The position numbers were made by a program, and so were the translations under genes. The notes under the pieces were generated by a model. It ran no database searches. It saw nothing but the letters and a program-made list of their open reading frames with translations, and was not told where the DNA came from. Of a stretch of DNA of 64,000 nucleotides, positions 1-11,353 are shown piece after piece; position 1 is the first letter of the stretch; the number at the start of each line of letters is the position of its first letter. The stretch lies in the NCBI RefSeq assembly GCF_027595985.1, contig NC_073305.1:179879949-179943948 (forward strand), in the 5' to 3' direction. Origin of the DNA: Sorex araneus. Taxonomy: Eukaryota > Chordata > Mammalia > Eulipotyphla > Soricidae.

Positions 1-70
1 CTAATGTAATTTACCTATACACGCCTAAAAATCGTACCCAGGCATTTAAAACCTAGTAAGACTTACAGAA

Positions 71-321
71 ATTGTCACTGTCACCCCGTTGCTCATCGAT
101 TTGCTTGAGCGGGCACCAGTAATGTCTCCATTTCTTTTTTTTTGAGACTTGTTGTTACTGTTTTTGGCATATTGAATATGCCACATATAGCTTGCCAGGC
201 TCTGCTGTGTGGGCAAGGCACTCTCGGTAACTTGCCAGACTCTCCGAGAGGGGCGGAGGAATCGAACCTGGGTCGGCCACATGCAAGGCAAATGCCCTAC
301 CACTGTGCTATCGCTCCAACC
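71..321 (-). mobile_element. SINE type B, full length
   Basis: Full reverse-oriented copy, from the CAGTGA-type tail (left) to the tRNA-like head (right, gctatcgctccaacc), flanked by target-site duplication cttacagaa at 62-70 and 322-330. It has an internal T-run near 135. In FBXO5 intron 3. Confidence 0.9.
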
Positions 322-970
322 CTTACAGAAACTGAAAACTAAAAATTTTAGGAAGCCACAAGTTGACAAGTTGAGTCTACACAGCATTTCATACATGTAA
401 AAAAACTAAGTCACTCCTTCTACCATCAGTAGGTGGCAAAAGCCAATGTTAACGGTCATGAATATACTCAAAACCATCTTTCAGATTTACAGATTTTATA
501 GTTTCTGTAAATACTAGCTAATTAATAAAGAAATTGAAGTTAGAGAACATAAGCATTGTGTAAATTTAAGTAGCAATATAAAAATGAACTTAGTATGTTC
601 AACTTAGGCATGAACTTTTAATTATACAGATCTTGATTTTTCAGAAACATCGAAGAGTAAACTCATTTACATAAAGATTAACATCCAGCATATTGAGAAT
701 TTACTATTTATCCAATAACTGAAAAAGTACACATAAACGGCTACAAATAGACGGTCAATTCTCCAAAATAGCAATTTTCCCTTTTATACTTTCTGAACAT
801 TCCATTTTTAGGGGAACACCAAGAAATAAATGATGGATATGAAGCCCAGTGATGCTCTGTCAACTGAGCTGGATGGCTCAATGCCAAGGTGCTTAGTGCC
901 TGGGGCCTCCAGAATCAAGAGTTATCTTTCTAGCTCCATGTACTAGGAAACATCAATTGCAAAGACTTAC

Positions 971-1061
971 AGCAACTCTTTGTACTGCTTTATTGTATAA
1001 CTGCAACGCTCCCTTATCATCTTCTAGAATCTTCTTCCAAGTTGTGCTAACTTTAGATACA
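971..1061 (-). CDS. FBXO5: FBXO5 coding exon 3 (end of F-box)
   Basis: A 91-bp exon, too short to appear as a long ORF, is preceded by tttgctttccag and followed by gtaagt. It completes the split Ser codon and encodes VSKVSTTWKKILEDDKGAL then QLYNKAVQRVA, nearly identical to human EMI1 at the end of the F-box. It ends in phase 0, so the next exon (zinc-binding region) starts on a codon boundary beyond the window. Confidence 0.94.
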
Positions 1062-4000
1062 CTGGAAAGCAAATTATAAATTAAAATTTACAAAGAGTTA
1101 AGAGGAACAAACAAAACAGTGTAAAAATTGTACTGTACTTTTGAAATACTTCTTGGAATTAAACTGGTCTGAACTAGGGGCTTGAGGTTATATTTCAGAA
1201 TCCTCAAGTACACCTGAAGACACAGCTATCAGTAAAAACCAATTTCATTTTCAGAACTCATTATGTAAATAAATTACCTCTAATGAAGTTAACCAATAAA
1301 AACTGATAATTATTTTATAAACACAGTGTGTGCCTTTGACAAAAACTGCCTTAAGTTTTAAGAAACCCAAAAATGACATCCAGTTGAATCAATCCAATAA
1401 TCAGCAAAATTTTATTTTTAACTCATCCTGAATTTCACTGTTGGAACAAAGGGAATTGGGTAAGGGGTATAAGAAAAGGCCATAATGAAACCCATTACCA
1501 GTCTCTATTATATTTTCACCACTGTCAAAGACAGGTAGTTGTTACATTGGAAAGACTTAAAAAAAAAAATCACTTTAGAAATTAACATTTTACAAGTCAC
1601 AATACCCACTAGACTTGTACACTAGAAAATAGGCTCTTTTACAACAAATGTAAAAATGAGCTTAAATGTGAAGTTTGAAATAACTGGTAAACACATGTTG
1701 GATAACATTGGGTTGTCCTTGCTTCTCTGGCAGGAAGCATAGGTTTATTGAGTTACTCCCACAACAGTGCCCCTGAGGCACACCCAATTCCAATAATCCT
1801 ATACTGCTTTTTTCTTTCCTTTGTCACTTGCATGGTTAAGCAATGTCCTTTTTGTACAGACACAGGAAGACAGTTCATGCTATGCTATGTAACACGGAAG
1901 TTAAAGGTCTCTCTAGGGAGAGACCTGTGCTCTAAGGGAGAGTTTGGACAAAGTTGGTGGGGAGAGAAATAAACTGACTACCAATGACCAGCCTGGGGCC
2001 TGTTTCTCCATTTCCCATCCTTAATCCTTCTTCCTTGTTTCCTGTCCTTTGGCCAGGGGAAGGGTTCTTGGCCACCAAGAACCAAGGTGTGCCCCCCAAG
2101 CTTATCTTTATCTCAGTGGTACAAATGGCAAAATACTTCAACTAAAGGCAACAATGAATACCTCAATCACCTGCACTCTACTGTTTTTGCATTAGTTGGT
2201 GGTGCTAAGGCATCTAACAAAAAATGATTAAGACCACACTGAAAGATTTCAAGTAACAATATTTACCTGATTAAGTCCATATCATTGAGCTGGGTTAAAA
2301 TATATTTTAAGAGATGTCGGAGTCCCCTGCGGAAGAGTTCACTGAGAATATCTACATAGTCTAGGCCCATTTTCCGACCAATTATATTCTGTAGTCTATT
2401 ATTTCCACAGGATATGAGTTCCTTCATCTTCTCTCGGTCCATTTTGGAATTTCTTTTGGCATTCTTCTTTAATGTTGAACAAACTACTTTTGCAAAATGA
2501 AGAGCTGGCAGCAAATTCTTGTTGGGATATTGGTCAGGGCTTTGGGTATATAGCAGAGAAGACTGTGGACTTCCAGTGAAATTTTCCTCCAGGGGCAAGC
2601 TACATTCATCATGTTCACTGAGGTCACTTTGCTGGGAAAATGAAGAATAGCCACTGTCTTCATAGGGTCCACTAGTTTCCAGTTCCACTATATTTGAACT
2701 ATTAAATATTTGTTGCACATGTTCATTTTCCTTGTTATATAGGAATTTGTTTTCAGTTTCAGATTCTGCAGTCCTGGGGTTCCTTACAACTGGTGATACA
2801 ACATCGGATAACCTTTTGCAGTCTTTAATGCATTCTTTGTTGGAACCTTCCAATGAAGGACTGCAGGAAACCAGTTTCCCACCGTCATCTTTTACCAGTT
2901 TAAGTCCAGAATGAACATGTTTACAGTTAAAACCACACTTCATGGTGACTGAAAGAGGGGAACTTTCTTCTTTACTATCTACAGGAAAAAAAAAGGAGAG
3001 AGAGAGAACATGTTTACTTATTAATAGAAAAGTTCCAAACACCCATACTTCTTGAATTGGAATAACAGAAACACTTTGTATTGTATTAGTGCTTTATCTT
3101 AGTACTTACCCACTTAGCTGTTAAATTGTCTTTTTTGTGGGGGTTTGGGTCACACACAGCATTGCCCAGAGTTTACTCCTGGTGGTGCTTGGGAGACTGA
3201 ACCGGGATGGCCATGTCCAAGCCAAGTGTCCTATCCACTGTACTACCTCATTGATGGAATTATCCAAGCTTAATGACTGAGATATGGTGAGAAAAATTAC
3301 TCTAATCTTATAAATAGCATTTATTTCTTATTCTGGAAAGGGTACTGCAGAATGGATTATCTATACAAGGAGAACTAGAACTGTAGTCTATAGAGACTAC
3401 ATTATTGATTCAAAGTTAAACTTAAAAAAAAATCTATCCCTAACTGCCACCTGTCTTCCCAATACTTTAAAAAAATTATGACAGTTTGGATCAAACACTT
3501 CTTTGTTATTAGGGTATAGCTTTGGCACCATTAAGATTTTTAGTAGTCTCAATCCATTTCATATCATCAGCAGTACTAGTACCCTAGACGGGGTGATTAA
3601 TAAACGGGTCCAACTGTAGTCACTGACAAACAGTGATTAGGAGTGTGTGAAAAGGCAGTCAGCAGCAAAGTCTCTCAATCATTCTTTTGCAGAGAACCAC
3701 TACATTAAAAGATTAGGATTGAGGCACAAAAGGTTCTTAAGAGTACTGGCTGAAAGGCACAATTCTGACAAGGAATATAGTACATGGGCTTAGGAAACAT
3801 GCTAAACATTACTGAGTATAAGGTTAGGGCAGAGCATGAATAGTGAGGTAACAAGACAGTAGCAGAACACTGGAAGTCTTGACTGGCAGGTTAAGTGTGG
3901 TCCTCACATGCTTCAGATGTACTCTCCTCTACTATATCAAATACCAACTAATCACAGTACTAATTAGTACAGTAAGTCTATGAACCATTCAGTACAGCAA

Positions 4001-7000
4001 CCTATCCATATTAATTTCTATCATTTTTACTTAGAGCAAAACCTTTAAGTCAAAAGAATACTTCAATAGAAAGTAGCCTTGCAGGCGAATTCTTGAAATT
4101 CCAATGCCTAGGGCCAGAGAGTGCTCTTGCCTTGCATGTGGCTAACCCAGTAAAATCCACATGACATACAGTTCCCTCTAGAACCACCCAGGGTCACTCC
4201 TGAGCATGGAGCAAGAAGTAGACCCTGAGCACTACTAGGTGTGGCCCTACAAAGAGATCCAGGACTGAAAAGGCAAATATAAATTCCAATCTAAACTAAC
4301 CAACTCAGTGTTTTACTTCTACTCAAAAGAATGAAAATCCCAAGAGTCTGTTTTCATTTTGCCTCTCAAGTAAAGACTAAGGATTAAAAAAAAAAAAAAA
4401 AAAAAAAAAAGTAAGTGGATGTCACTAACAAAGACACACCTTTGTTTCAACTGGCTAAAAGGAAGAGGTCTCAAATTGTATAGTAGGAATTTTTTTTCCA
4501 AAGGCAGTCTTTCCTTGCTCATCTTTAGTAAGTTACTGGAAAAATATTCTCCAGAATCTCTTTCACTGAACAAGATTTGTTAGAGAAAAAAAAGAATTTG
4601 AGACTGGAATAGTATAGGGGTTTAGAATGCCTGCCTTCTAAGTATATGGTAACACATAACAAACTCAAATCTCTTGCCCCCTTGAGTGCAAACATTACCC
4701 TAACAGATTGTTATCTGCAATCCCTAGAGTCCCTGCAAGCATTTCAACTGAAAGATGTGAACCCAACAGCCAGAAAGTGTTTTAAGCCCAGGTCGATCCA
4801 ACATACTTCTATTATTTTGTTTTAGAGGTATTATTTATTTTCTGACTCTAAACAGTGTTGTAGGATCACCTTAAATACTGGTTTAGTCCTAGAACCAGTT
4901 CTTCCAGGGACTCAGCTCTTCTCATTAGTCCCAAAGCTGCCTGCAGCGTACTAGGTCTAGCTTTAAAATGTAAAATGAAGAAATGTGCTTTAAGATGAAA
5001 GCACACAGCCAAAGGCTAGTTCCATTCTTTCAAGGAACTCAGTGATTTCCAATAACCACAGTCTGAGAAATACTGATATTAATAGCACTGGCCGATGATA
5101 CCTTGAAAAAGGGAGGATATGTGTTTCCACAACCCCTTGAATCAGTAAGACAAGGGTCAAGATTTTAGTCCTGTAACCTCATTTATTTAATGACCACATA
5201 GTGATAGGGTGAAGGACAAGAATCAGACTTTTAAGGCTAAAATTCTTAAGTGGGAAACCTTCCAAACAGAAGGAAATATAGGACACAATGTCAGGTTCTT
5301 CAAGGAACAGAAAGACATGTTAGTAAGCATGTCTTTCTGTTCCTTGAAGGGAAAATGAAAATTCTATTGGAGTATTTCTCAACCTTTTCCCCACCACCAT
5401 GGCCACTTCCCACCTTGTATCCTTCCTGTGGCTCCTCCCTATTCTTCCTGGTCTCCTATCATAGTTCCCAATGTCCTGTTTTCATCATATACCCCCCAAG
5501 TTGAGATATATTGGTCTACAAAATTAAGAATATTGGATTTTTAAGGGCCGGAGTGATACTAACAGCAGGTAGAGTACTTGTCCTTAGACAGCCAACCTGG
5601 ATTTGATCTCTGGTACCTACAGGGTCCCCTGAACATCACCAGAAGTGATCCTTGGGCAGAGCCAGGAGTAATCCCTGAGCATTATTGGGTGTGGTCCCCC
5701 AAACCAACTATCCCCTTCCCCCCATAGAGGTCAAATTTTAAGCATCTAAGGTATAATGACATTTGCTGAGTGGGAGGAAACTCAACAAATTAAAGAATTC
5801 TTAATCTTCCCATCCATATATGGGGGCAAGAAAATAAATGTGGACTAAATACTGGAAGAGATAAAATAGGCTTTAATCCACAGAAACATTTCATCACATC
5901 ATTACTAACCCACATCCCTCCATAGACTTTTGCAACAGGAACTCAAACGACTCCCTTTCATTTAACCTTATAATACTGATGAGAAAAGAAAAATGCCAGT
6001 GTGTGGAAGGCTGTAGGTGCTCCTCATGTCTGTGGGAGGGTGTCTCCGTATCTCAAAACTATATACTTCAGGGGAACTGCTGTGGAGTCTGTGAGTGAAA
6101 CATGGAATGGCTTCCTGTGCGGGCTCCTTTCCCACTCTACTTTCCACTCATGCTCCACTCATGACTACAGGTCATGAACTGAAATAGGCCAAATGGAAGA
6201 TTTTGGAAAATTTATTGGTTTTTCTGAGAGAGAGGCATTTTGGGGTCCTTTATGCACAAAGAAGTTATAGGTACTATGGGCTGGAGAGATAGCATAGCAG
6301 GTAGGGTGTTTGCCTTGCACGCGGCCAACCCGGGTTCAAATTCCAGCATCCCATCTCATATGGTCCCCTGAGCACCGCCAGGAGTAATTCCTGAGTGCAG
6401 AGCCAGGAGTAACCCCTGTGCACTGCCAGGTGTGATCCAAAAAAAAAAAAAAGGTGTAGGTACCACTCTTAATTATACAGATTAGCCTATAGTAAAACTG
6501 GTTTAATTCAAATGTGTTCCCCTTTGTACAACATACCAAGAACTTTTATAAAAGCAGTCAGAAATATCCCACTAGAAGCATGTATCATATAGTTTTCAGA
6601 GGTATCAGACCCAAAGGCAAATCCTTGATCAGCTTCCTCTTAAATAGCTTGGACATCTTGGAATATCATACATCCCTTTCCAACGATAAAAAACTGGGCT
6701 GTGTACTGGTGAAAGGGTCAACTGGACAAAGCTTAACCTTCCATTCAGCTTTCCAAAGACATCTAACACCTCATATGAAGGAAAAAAAAAGTGATGAGGT
6801 CAGAGTGATAGTACAGCCGGTAGGGCATTTGCCTTGCACCTGGCCCAACGGGGTTTGAACACCGGCATCCCATATGGTCGCCCAAGTACCCAGAAACTCC
6901 TGAGTGCATAGCCAGGAGTAGTCTTGAGCATGGCTGGGTGTGACCCAAAAAGCAAAAAAAAAAAAAAAAGAAAACCCCCCCAAAAAACACCCACAGTGAA

Positions 7001-8612
7001 ATAGACCACTGTTGAAAAATCTTCAAAGTGAGATTCCCTTGCTAAGTTCCACAACCCTCAATTTCACCAAGACCCACCATGTGCCCAACAGTAGGAGTTT
7101 GAGGCCCACGGCCTGTGTGACCTTGAAACTGCAAAACCTAGGAGAAAAATTTTAGAAAAGCCCATTTTTCAAAGATCCTGGATGCAATCGCCTTCATTTA
7201 GCTCCCATTTAGAAAGAAAAGAAAATGTAAGGAGATGAGAGAAAAGTGGAATCAAGATGACGGAAAAGAACTGAAATCAAACCATCCGGGGCTCCTGAGT
7301 GACCCACCGAGCTTCAGAATTTCACAGGGAGCCTCCACGACTCAGGATCTCCTAAGAAATGGGCTTAAACGCCCCAAACCCAGTAAGGGTTAAAAAAAAA
7401 AAAAAAAAACCAAAAGAAAAAAAACCTCCCCAAAGTCACCTCGTTCAGCGACCCCCCAAACCTTACAGACCCCAATGGCTAACTGAAAATCGGTGTGTGT
7501 GTGGTGGTGGGGGGTGGTCGTCCTTGTGGATGGGGTTGAGGTGAACCTGCATGCATTTCGCATCTCTCTGAGAGGAGGGAGACGCCGCGGTGAGGAAAAG
7601 AATAAAGTCTCCTTTTGGGCTTTCATTTCCCCCGCCAAGCTGAAGATACAAAGGGACATCGAAAGTTTCTGCAAAGCCCAATTCTCCCAACGCCGTCCAA
7701 GGCGGGCCTGAATCCCGGGCAGGGGACGGAAAAAAAAAAATGGCTTTTCCCTCCCGCCCGGGGGCCGCCCGCCTCCAGGCGCTGAGGGGGGAAAAATTAC
7801 CAGGAAAAAAAGCGCCGGTTTCTGAGGGGCAGACATCCTGCCCGAGTGGGGTCCGCGGAGGGACGGGGGCTGGGGGTCGTCCCCGCTATTTTGGCGGGAG
7901 ACCCGAGGGGTCGGCGCGGTGGCCCTGGAGGGCGCGGGCGGGCGGGCGGGCGGAGGCGGGAGATAAGCGCGAGCGGGATCTCCCGCGCCCGCCACCCGCG
8001 CCACGGCGCCCCCACCCGGGGGTCTCCGCCTCGCCGCTCCCCCAGAGTGGGGGGTCCCTGCATGAAAAGGGGGGAGCGCGTGGCTAGGTAACGGGGGCGG
8101 CCCCCGGCCAGAGTCGGGGTCCCGCGGGCCCTGTCAGTGGGGCCCGGGTGGGGGAGGGGGCTCCGGCGCCCGGGCAGCCGGGGTCGCGGGGGGAGGTGAC
8201 CTCTTCTCTCAGAGGCGACAGGGGACGCCGCCACCCGCACCGCGGGGTCCCGGGCGTCGGACCCCCGGCGCCATCCCGCCTCAGCTTCCCCGTCCCCTCA
8301 AGCCCCCCTCAGTCCCATCCCTTCTTCTCTCACTCGGGGTCCCGAAACCGCCTCAGCTGCCCGCGACGCGGGGCGGCCCCGGCTCGGGCGCGCCACGCGG
8401 CGTCGGGGGTCGGGGCGGTTCTCGGCCCCCCTCAGTCCCCTCAGCCCCCCTCAGCCGAGGCGGCGCTGGCTGGACGCGCGCGCCCCGCCGCAGCCCCGCT
8501 CCCTTCACTCACTCTCTGAGGGCCGGCGGGCCGCGGAGGCTGTCAGGGCGCAGTGGCTGTGGCGGCGGCAGGCGCAGGTGGGAAGCCGTGAGGAGCAGGG
8601 GTAGCGGCTCAT
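971..8612 (-). CDS. FBXO5: FBXO5 (EMI1), APC/C inhibitor, coding exons 1-3 of a 5'-complete, 3'-truncated gene
   Basis: Encodes early mitotic inhibitor 1, an F-box protein that binds and inhibits the anaphase-promoting complex and so lets cyclins build up in S/G2 (family knowledge). Visible coding order is 8612-8513, 2978-2267, 1061-971, with introns GT..AG throughout and phases that join in frame: exon 1 leaves one base, exon 2 supplies two; exon 2 leaves two, exon 3 supplies one. About 301 residues are present. They include a DSGYSS beta-TrCP phosphodegron near residue 141, a KEN tripeptide near 116, a conserved stretch through SPDQYPNKNLLP and the F-box region ending in VSKVSTTWKKILEDD. 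The C-terminal D-box, zinc-binding region and RRL tail belong to exons left of the window; none is seen in 1-970. No frameshift or stop was found in the exons. Identification rests on recalled human EMI1 and is very secure. Confidence 0.96.
2267..2978 (-). CDS. FBXO5: FBXO5 coding exon 2 (degron to F-box)
   Basis: A 712-bp internal exon follows a pyrimidine-rich tract and AG at 2979-2980 and ends at a gtaaat donor. It encodes SKEESSPLSV through LTQLNDMDLI, about residues 34-271. It holds the DSGYSSFS degron, which when phosphorylated recruits SCF-beta-TrCP, a stretch rich in acidic and Ser residues, and the first helices of the F-box region (VDILSELFRRGLRHLL). The open frame continues upstream of the acceptor into intron, so the methionine at 3042 is not a real start. 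Confidence 0.95.
3129..3254 (-). mobile_element. SINE type A, old
   Basis: Diverged copy with the recognisable ttgggtcacac end and a decayed B-box region (gaaccgggatgg). In FBXO5 intron 1. Confidence 0.7.
4106..4262 (+). mobile_element. SINE type A, old
   Basis: Degenerate head with cttgccttgcatgtggc, then body 'gagcactactaggtgtgg'. In FBXO5 intron 1. Confidence 0.6.
4386..4410 (+). repeat. Poly(A) run
   Basis: About 25 A residues with no recognisable SINE body attached upstream. Confidence 0.8.
5298..5349. repeat. Perfect 22-bp inverted repeat with 8-nt loop
   Basis: Arms 5298-5319 and 5328-5349 are exact reverse complements, separated by ttagtaag. Pairing stops abruptly at both outer ends. 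It sits in FBXO5 intron 1 and would form a hairpin in RNA from either strand. It could be a de novo template-switch product, a small MITE core or a hairpin RNA; no flanking duplication was recognised. Confidence 0.9.
5373..5509. mobile_element. Short hAT-like non-autonomous DNA element (copy 1)
   Basis: Begins tatttctcaacc and ends gttgagatata, imperfect terminal inverted repeats; flanks share tattgg. The interior (ccatggccacttcccacctt) recurs in reverse at about 18390-18520. Family name unknown. Confidence 0.45.
5543..5706 (+). mobile_element. SINE type A, moderately diverged
   Basis: Head agggccggagtgatac, B box region ggatttgatctc, end gggtgtggtcccccaaacc. In FBXO5 intron 1. Confidence 0.75.
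6279..6452 (+). mobile_element. SINE type A, full length
   Basis: Complete head (gggctggagagatagc) with B box gggttcaaattcc, type A body and poly(A). Flanks share a ggta(g)gtacca-type direct repeat. Confidence 0.9.
6796..6970 (+). mobile_element. SINE type A, full length
   Basis: Head gaggtcagagtgatag, intact body ending gtgtgacccaaaaagc, then a long A tail. Confidence 0.9.
7889..7900 (+). promoter_or_regulatory. E2F-like site in FBXO5 intron 1 CpG island
   Basis: TTTTGGCGGGAG matches the classical E2F consensus. It lies about 700 bp downstream of the FBXO5 ATG in gene sense, inside the CpG island. Binding is inferred only. Confidence 0.4.
7936..7950 (+). repeat. G-quadruplex motif (GGGC)n
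   Basis: Four GGG runs separated by single C, the tightest form of the G4 consensus. It is on the FBXO5 template strand in the intron 1 part of the CpG island. Confidence 0.8.
8513..8612 (-). CDS. FBXO5: FBXO5 coding exon 1 (start codon exon)
   Basis: The ATG is at 8610-8612 and encodes a Cys/Arg/Ser-rich N-terminus beginning MSRYPCSSRLP. It holds 33 codons plus one base, then a gtgagt donor. The reading frame extends upstream in GC-rich sequence, but this ATG matches the start of human EMI1 (MSRRPCS...), has G at -3 and lies just downstream of the promoter elements. The one-base overhang joins the two-base start of the next exon to give Asn followed by SKEESS. Confidence 0.9.
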
Positions 8613-8732
8613 GCCCGTGGCAGCGGGGTCCGCCTCAGGTGAGAGGAGCAGCGGGCGCGGCCGACCCGCTGAGCAGCCCGGCGCGCAGGAGCTAAGATCG
8701 GCTAAAAGGCGCCAGCTGGTACTTTTAAAATC

Positions 8733-8836
8733 TTTGAATTTGGTGCCTAAATCCGCCCGGCCCAATGGGACTCGCCGCTCTCACGCGCGTCCCAATGGGA
8801 AGGCGGTGCGAGGGCCCTCCTTCCCGCAGAGCCAAT
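8733..8836 (-). promoter_or_regulatory. FBXO5 core promoter module: three CCAAT boxes plus CHR-like hexamer
   Basis: CCAATGGGA occurs at 8762, 8792 and 8832 (plus-strand letters, so ATTGG in gene sense), spaced 30 and 40 bp. A TTTGAA/TTCAAA hexamer lies at 8733-8738 between these boxes and the ATG. GC boxes and a TTCCCGC half-site (8821) surround them. Spaced NF-Y boxes upstream of a CHR are the known layout of G2/M and DREAM/MuvB-controlled genes, and EMI1 is known as an E2F/cell-cycle target. Start-site position (about 8650-8720) and factor binding are inferred. Confidence 0.6.
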
Positions 8837-9624
8837 GGGAGGCGGGCGGGGCGGGGCCAAGCCGCTGAGTCCACCCTCCCTTCCTGTCGGCCGGCCCGGG
8901 GCCACCGGAAAGATGCTGAGGCCGGGGCGGGGCCCGAGGTGGGAGCTCCGAGCGCGGGGAGCCGCGGCCCGGCCCCACGTGGAGGGAGCCTACCGCGCCT
9001 GCGCACACCCGCCGCGGTCCACTCCGCCGCCTCGGAGGCCGGCCGCCCGGGAGTGTCCACTTCATCCTGGACGCCGCTCCGGCTTCTGTCCCGTCTCCGA
9101 TGGCTACCGAACGTAGCCTCGTTTCCGCGGTCATCTCGGTGCTAGTTTGGTGCGCCGCAGGGCGTCCGGACCTCCCGGAAGACGCGCCCTCCCCCAGCCC
9201 GCGTGAGCCCGCCTCTCTAGGATTTAGGCGCGCTTCTCGCTCTCCCTCCGATCCCCCGCGATTACGCAGGCGCAGTGGCGGGGGGCTCTTGGCGGGTGGA
9301 CGCCTGCGCACTGGCGCACCCGCGCTTGCCCCAGGGAGGGGATGGGAGGGATGCGGGCGTGCCGGGCGTGCTGGGTGTGTCCGCGGATCTCCTGACCCGC
9401 CTAGGGTGGTACCTTCCAGCTCGGTGGCGGGAGAGCTGGAACCGCGTCTTTTGGGGCCTTCCGGCGCGGGAGCGGGTAGAAGGCATGGTTTTCTTTCGTT
9501 TTTTTTTTTTTTTTCTTGTAAGGGTCATTGATTTGTGACTTAACCTGCAGTTCTGTCACATTTGTTTTGTAGGGATGCGCAGTCTTGGGGTTTTTCTTTT
9601 TCTTATTTAGTGATGCAGGTAGTT

Positions 9625-9900
9625 TTAAAAAAAATTTTATTAAAGAGCCATGATTTACAAAGTTACTAATATTTGTGTTTTATGCAAGCAGTTATTCAAC
9701 AATAGTCTCTCCCCCTGTGTCATCTCCCCTGCACCAGTGGTCCCACATACCCTCCCTATCCCACACCCCCACGCCACCCATACCTGTCACTTTACAAAGT
9801 GTCAGTAGTTGCTGCTCAGAGCTCATGTTTTCAGTCCTATTGGATTTGTGTTTTGAGCATATGGCTACATTCCTCACTCAACTGAAGCCCCGACTCAGCT
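9625..9900 (-). mobile_element. L1 3'-UTR fragment, old
   Basis: The reverse complement parallels the 3' ends at 60885-61205 and 63230-63457: an A/T-rich end with ttacaaag, then Py-rich sequence matching the 'ggtggtggaaaatgtgcactgg' zone. Diverged. Confidence 0.5.
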
Positions 9901-10439
9901 TTTATTGAATGAAAAGTAGAGGTGGGAGAAGGAAAGAAATAGAACACTAGCTTTAAAAAGCAAGTGGTGACAAAAACCCAGTTATTTGTTCATGGGAGAG
10001 CGTGGGCTTGAAGAGCAAGCTGGTGTTTGCTTTTTCTTAAAGGATCAAGCGCAAGAGACTAGTCCTGAAATAAGGTATTTTTTTGTTTTTTTTTTTAGCT
10101 GATTAAGTTATTCCAGAAGCATGCCAATGCTTAGAGAAATCGCAGGCTGTAAATTTCAATTAGTACCAATTCCTGTCTTTTTCAGTTTCTCCTTTTTTTC
10201 TGCAGTCAAAAAAGTGAATGCTTTTGTATAGTATCGCTCCAGTTGCTAATGTGAGGCACCATCAACTAGGGCAAGTCACTTCAGTGCAGGATGGATGTCA
10301 TCTTGACATAAAATTATGGTATATATCCTGGCTTTCTGCACTAGAGGTTTTAATAATATTGTTAGAACCCCTGTCATGTGTCACACACACCATAGCCTGG
10401 GTCTTGCAAGTAATGATGGAAAATTCCTTTGCATTTTAA

Positions 10440-10566
10440 GCCATACTTGGCTGTGCTCAGGGCTTACTCCTGGCTCTGTGCTCAGACCACTTGCTGCACT
10501 AGGGATAAACCGGGGTCAGCTGGGGCTGAACCAGGTGCCTTAGTTGCTGCACTATCTCTCTGGTCC
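10440..10566 (-). mobile_element. SINE type A, old
   Basis: Body 'gctcagggcttactcctggc' and head 'ctgcactatctctctggtcc' recognisable; diverged elsewhere. Confidence 0.7.
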
Positions 10567-11115
10567 CAAAGCAAATCAACATACAAGTTGATATATTATT
10601 GGGAAGAAATTCGCATTGAACAATTTCTGTAGGATAAGGGGGAATATAAGATATGGGAAAGAATGAGCAGTAGGGGCGTAATTACTTAAAGTCTCCTCTG
10701 GAAGTTGTCTGAAGCTTTGGACTGATTCGCCCCTTGCCGTTTCCTTATCATACAGCTATGAGACATAACTTTATGACCTTGCCATAAATGTGGTCATAAA
10801 AGAAGTGAAATTCTTTGTGACAGCAATGAAGAGCAATTAATTCTGCCAAGGGGAAGTTTAGGTTGGATCCTGAAGTGGGTTACAGGCAGAAATTGTAGCA
10901 CAGGCAAAGGCAGGTAGCAGTGATAATGCATGGTTTATAACCGAGAACAGTGAAGATGTACTGCTTGTGTAAGGAGCTACAAAGACCACTTCAAACTAGT
11001 AGAGTTGTCATCCCAAAATTATGTTGTTCTACCTTTTCGCAAAGTTGCATTTGATATCTTAAAAATGCAAGTTACTGAGTGAAGTAGGAGCCCTTCTCAT
11101 TCAGGTAGAAGTGTC

Positions 11116-11353
11116 AGAATGTCATCCCATTGCTCATCAATTTGTTCAAGCGGACACCAGTAATGTCTCTCAATGTGAGATTTATTGTTACTGTTTTTGG
11201 CATATCCAATACACCACGGGTAGCTTGCCAGGCTCTGCCTTGTGGGCGAGATACTCTTGGTAGCTTGCTGGACTCTCAGAGATGGACGGAGGAATCGAAC
11301 ACGGGTCAGCCGTGTGAAAGGCGAACACCCTACCTCTGTGCTATCGCTCCAAC
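11116..11353 (-). mobile_element. SINE type B, full length
   Basis: Runs from gtcatcccattgctcatcaa to the head gctatcgctccaac, with both copies of the ggtagcttgc motif. Confidence 0.88.

Larger units (their letters stand above)
7430..9490. promoter_or_regulatory. CpG island over FBXO5 promoter, exon 1 and start of intron 1
   Basis: About 2 kb of dense CpG in otherwise AT-rich DNA, free of SINEs, centred on the FBXO5 start. Boundaries are by eye. The open frames across it on both strands are composition artefacts. It contains an E2F-like TTTTGGCGGGAG at 7889-7900 and a G-quadruplex motif at 7936-7950. Confidence 0.8.

Noticed and set aside
1-970. Search for FBXO5 C-terminal zinc-binding exons
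   Set aside because: No Cys-rich or RRL-ending coding sequence on the minus strand; only a SINE and AT-rich intron.
2979-3042. Upstream methionine giving FBXO5 a 259-codon single-exon ORF
   Set aside because: The extra residues are intron read-through across the splice acceptor. The joined exon 1 gives the family N-terminus.
7390-9538. Many overlapping open frames on both strands around the FBXO5 promoter
   Set aside because: Same CpG-island composition effect; Arg/Pro/Gly-rich, no family resemblance. Only the 33-codon FBXO5 exon 1 is real.
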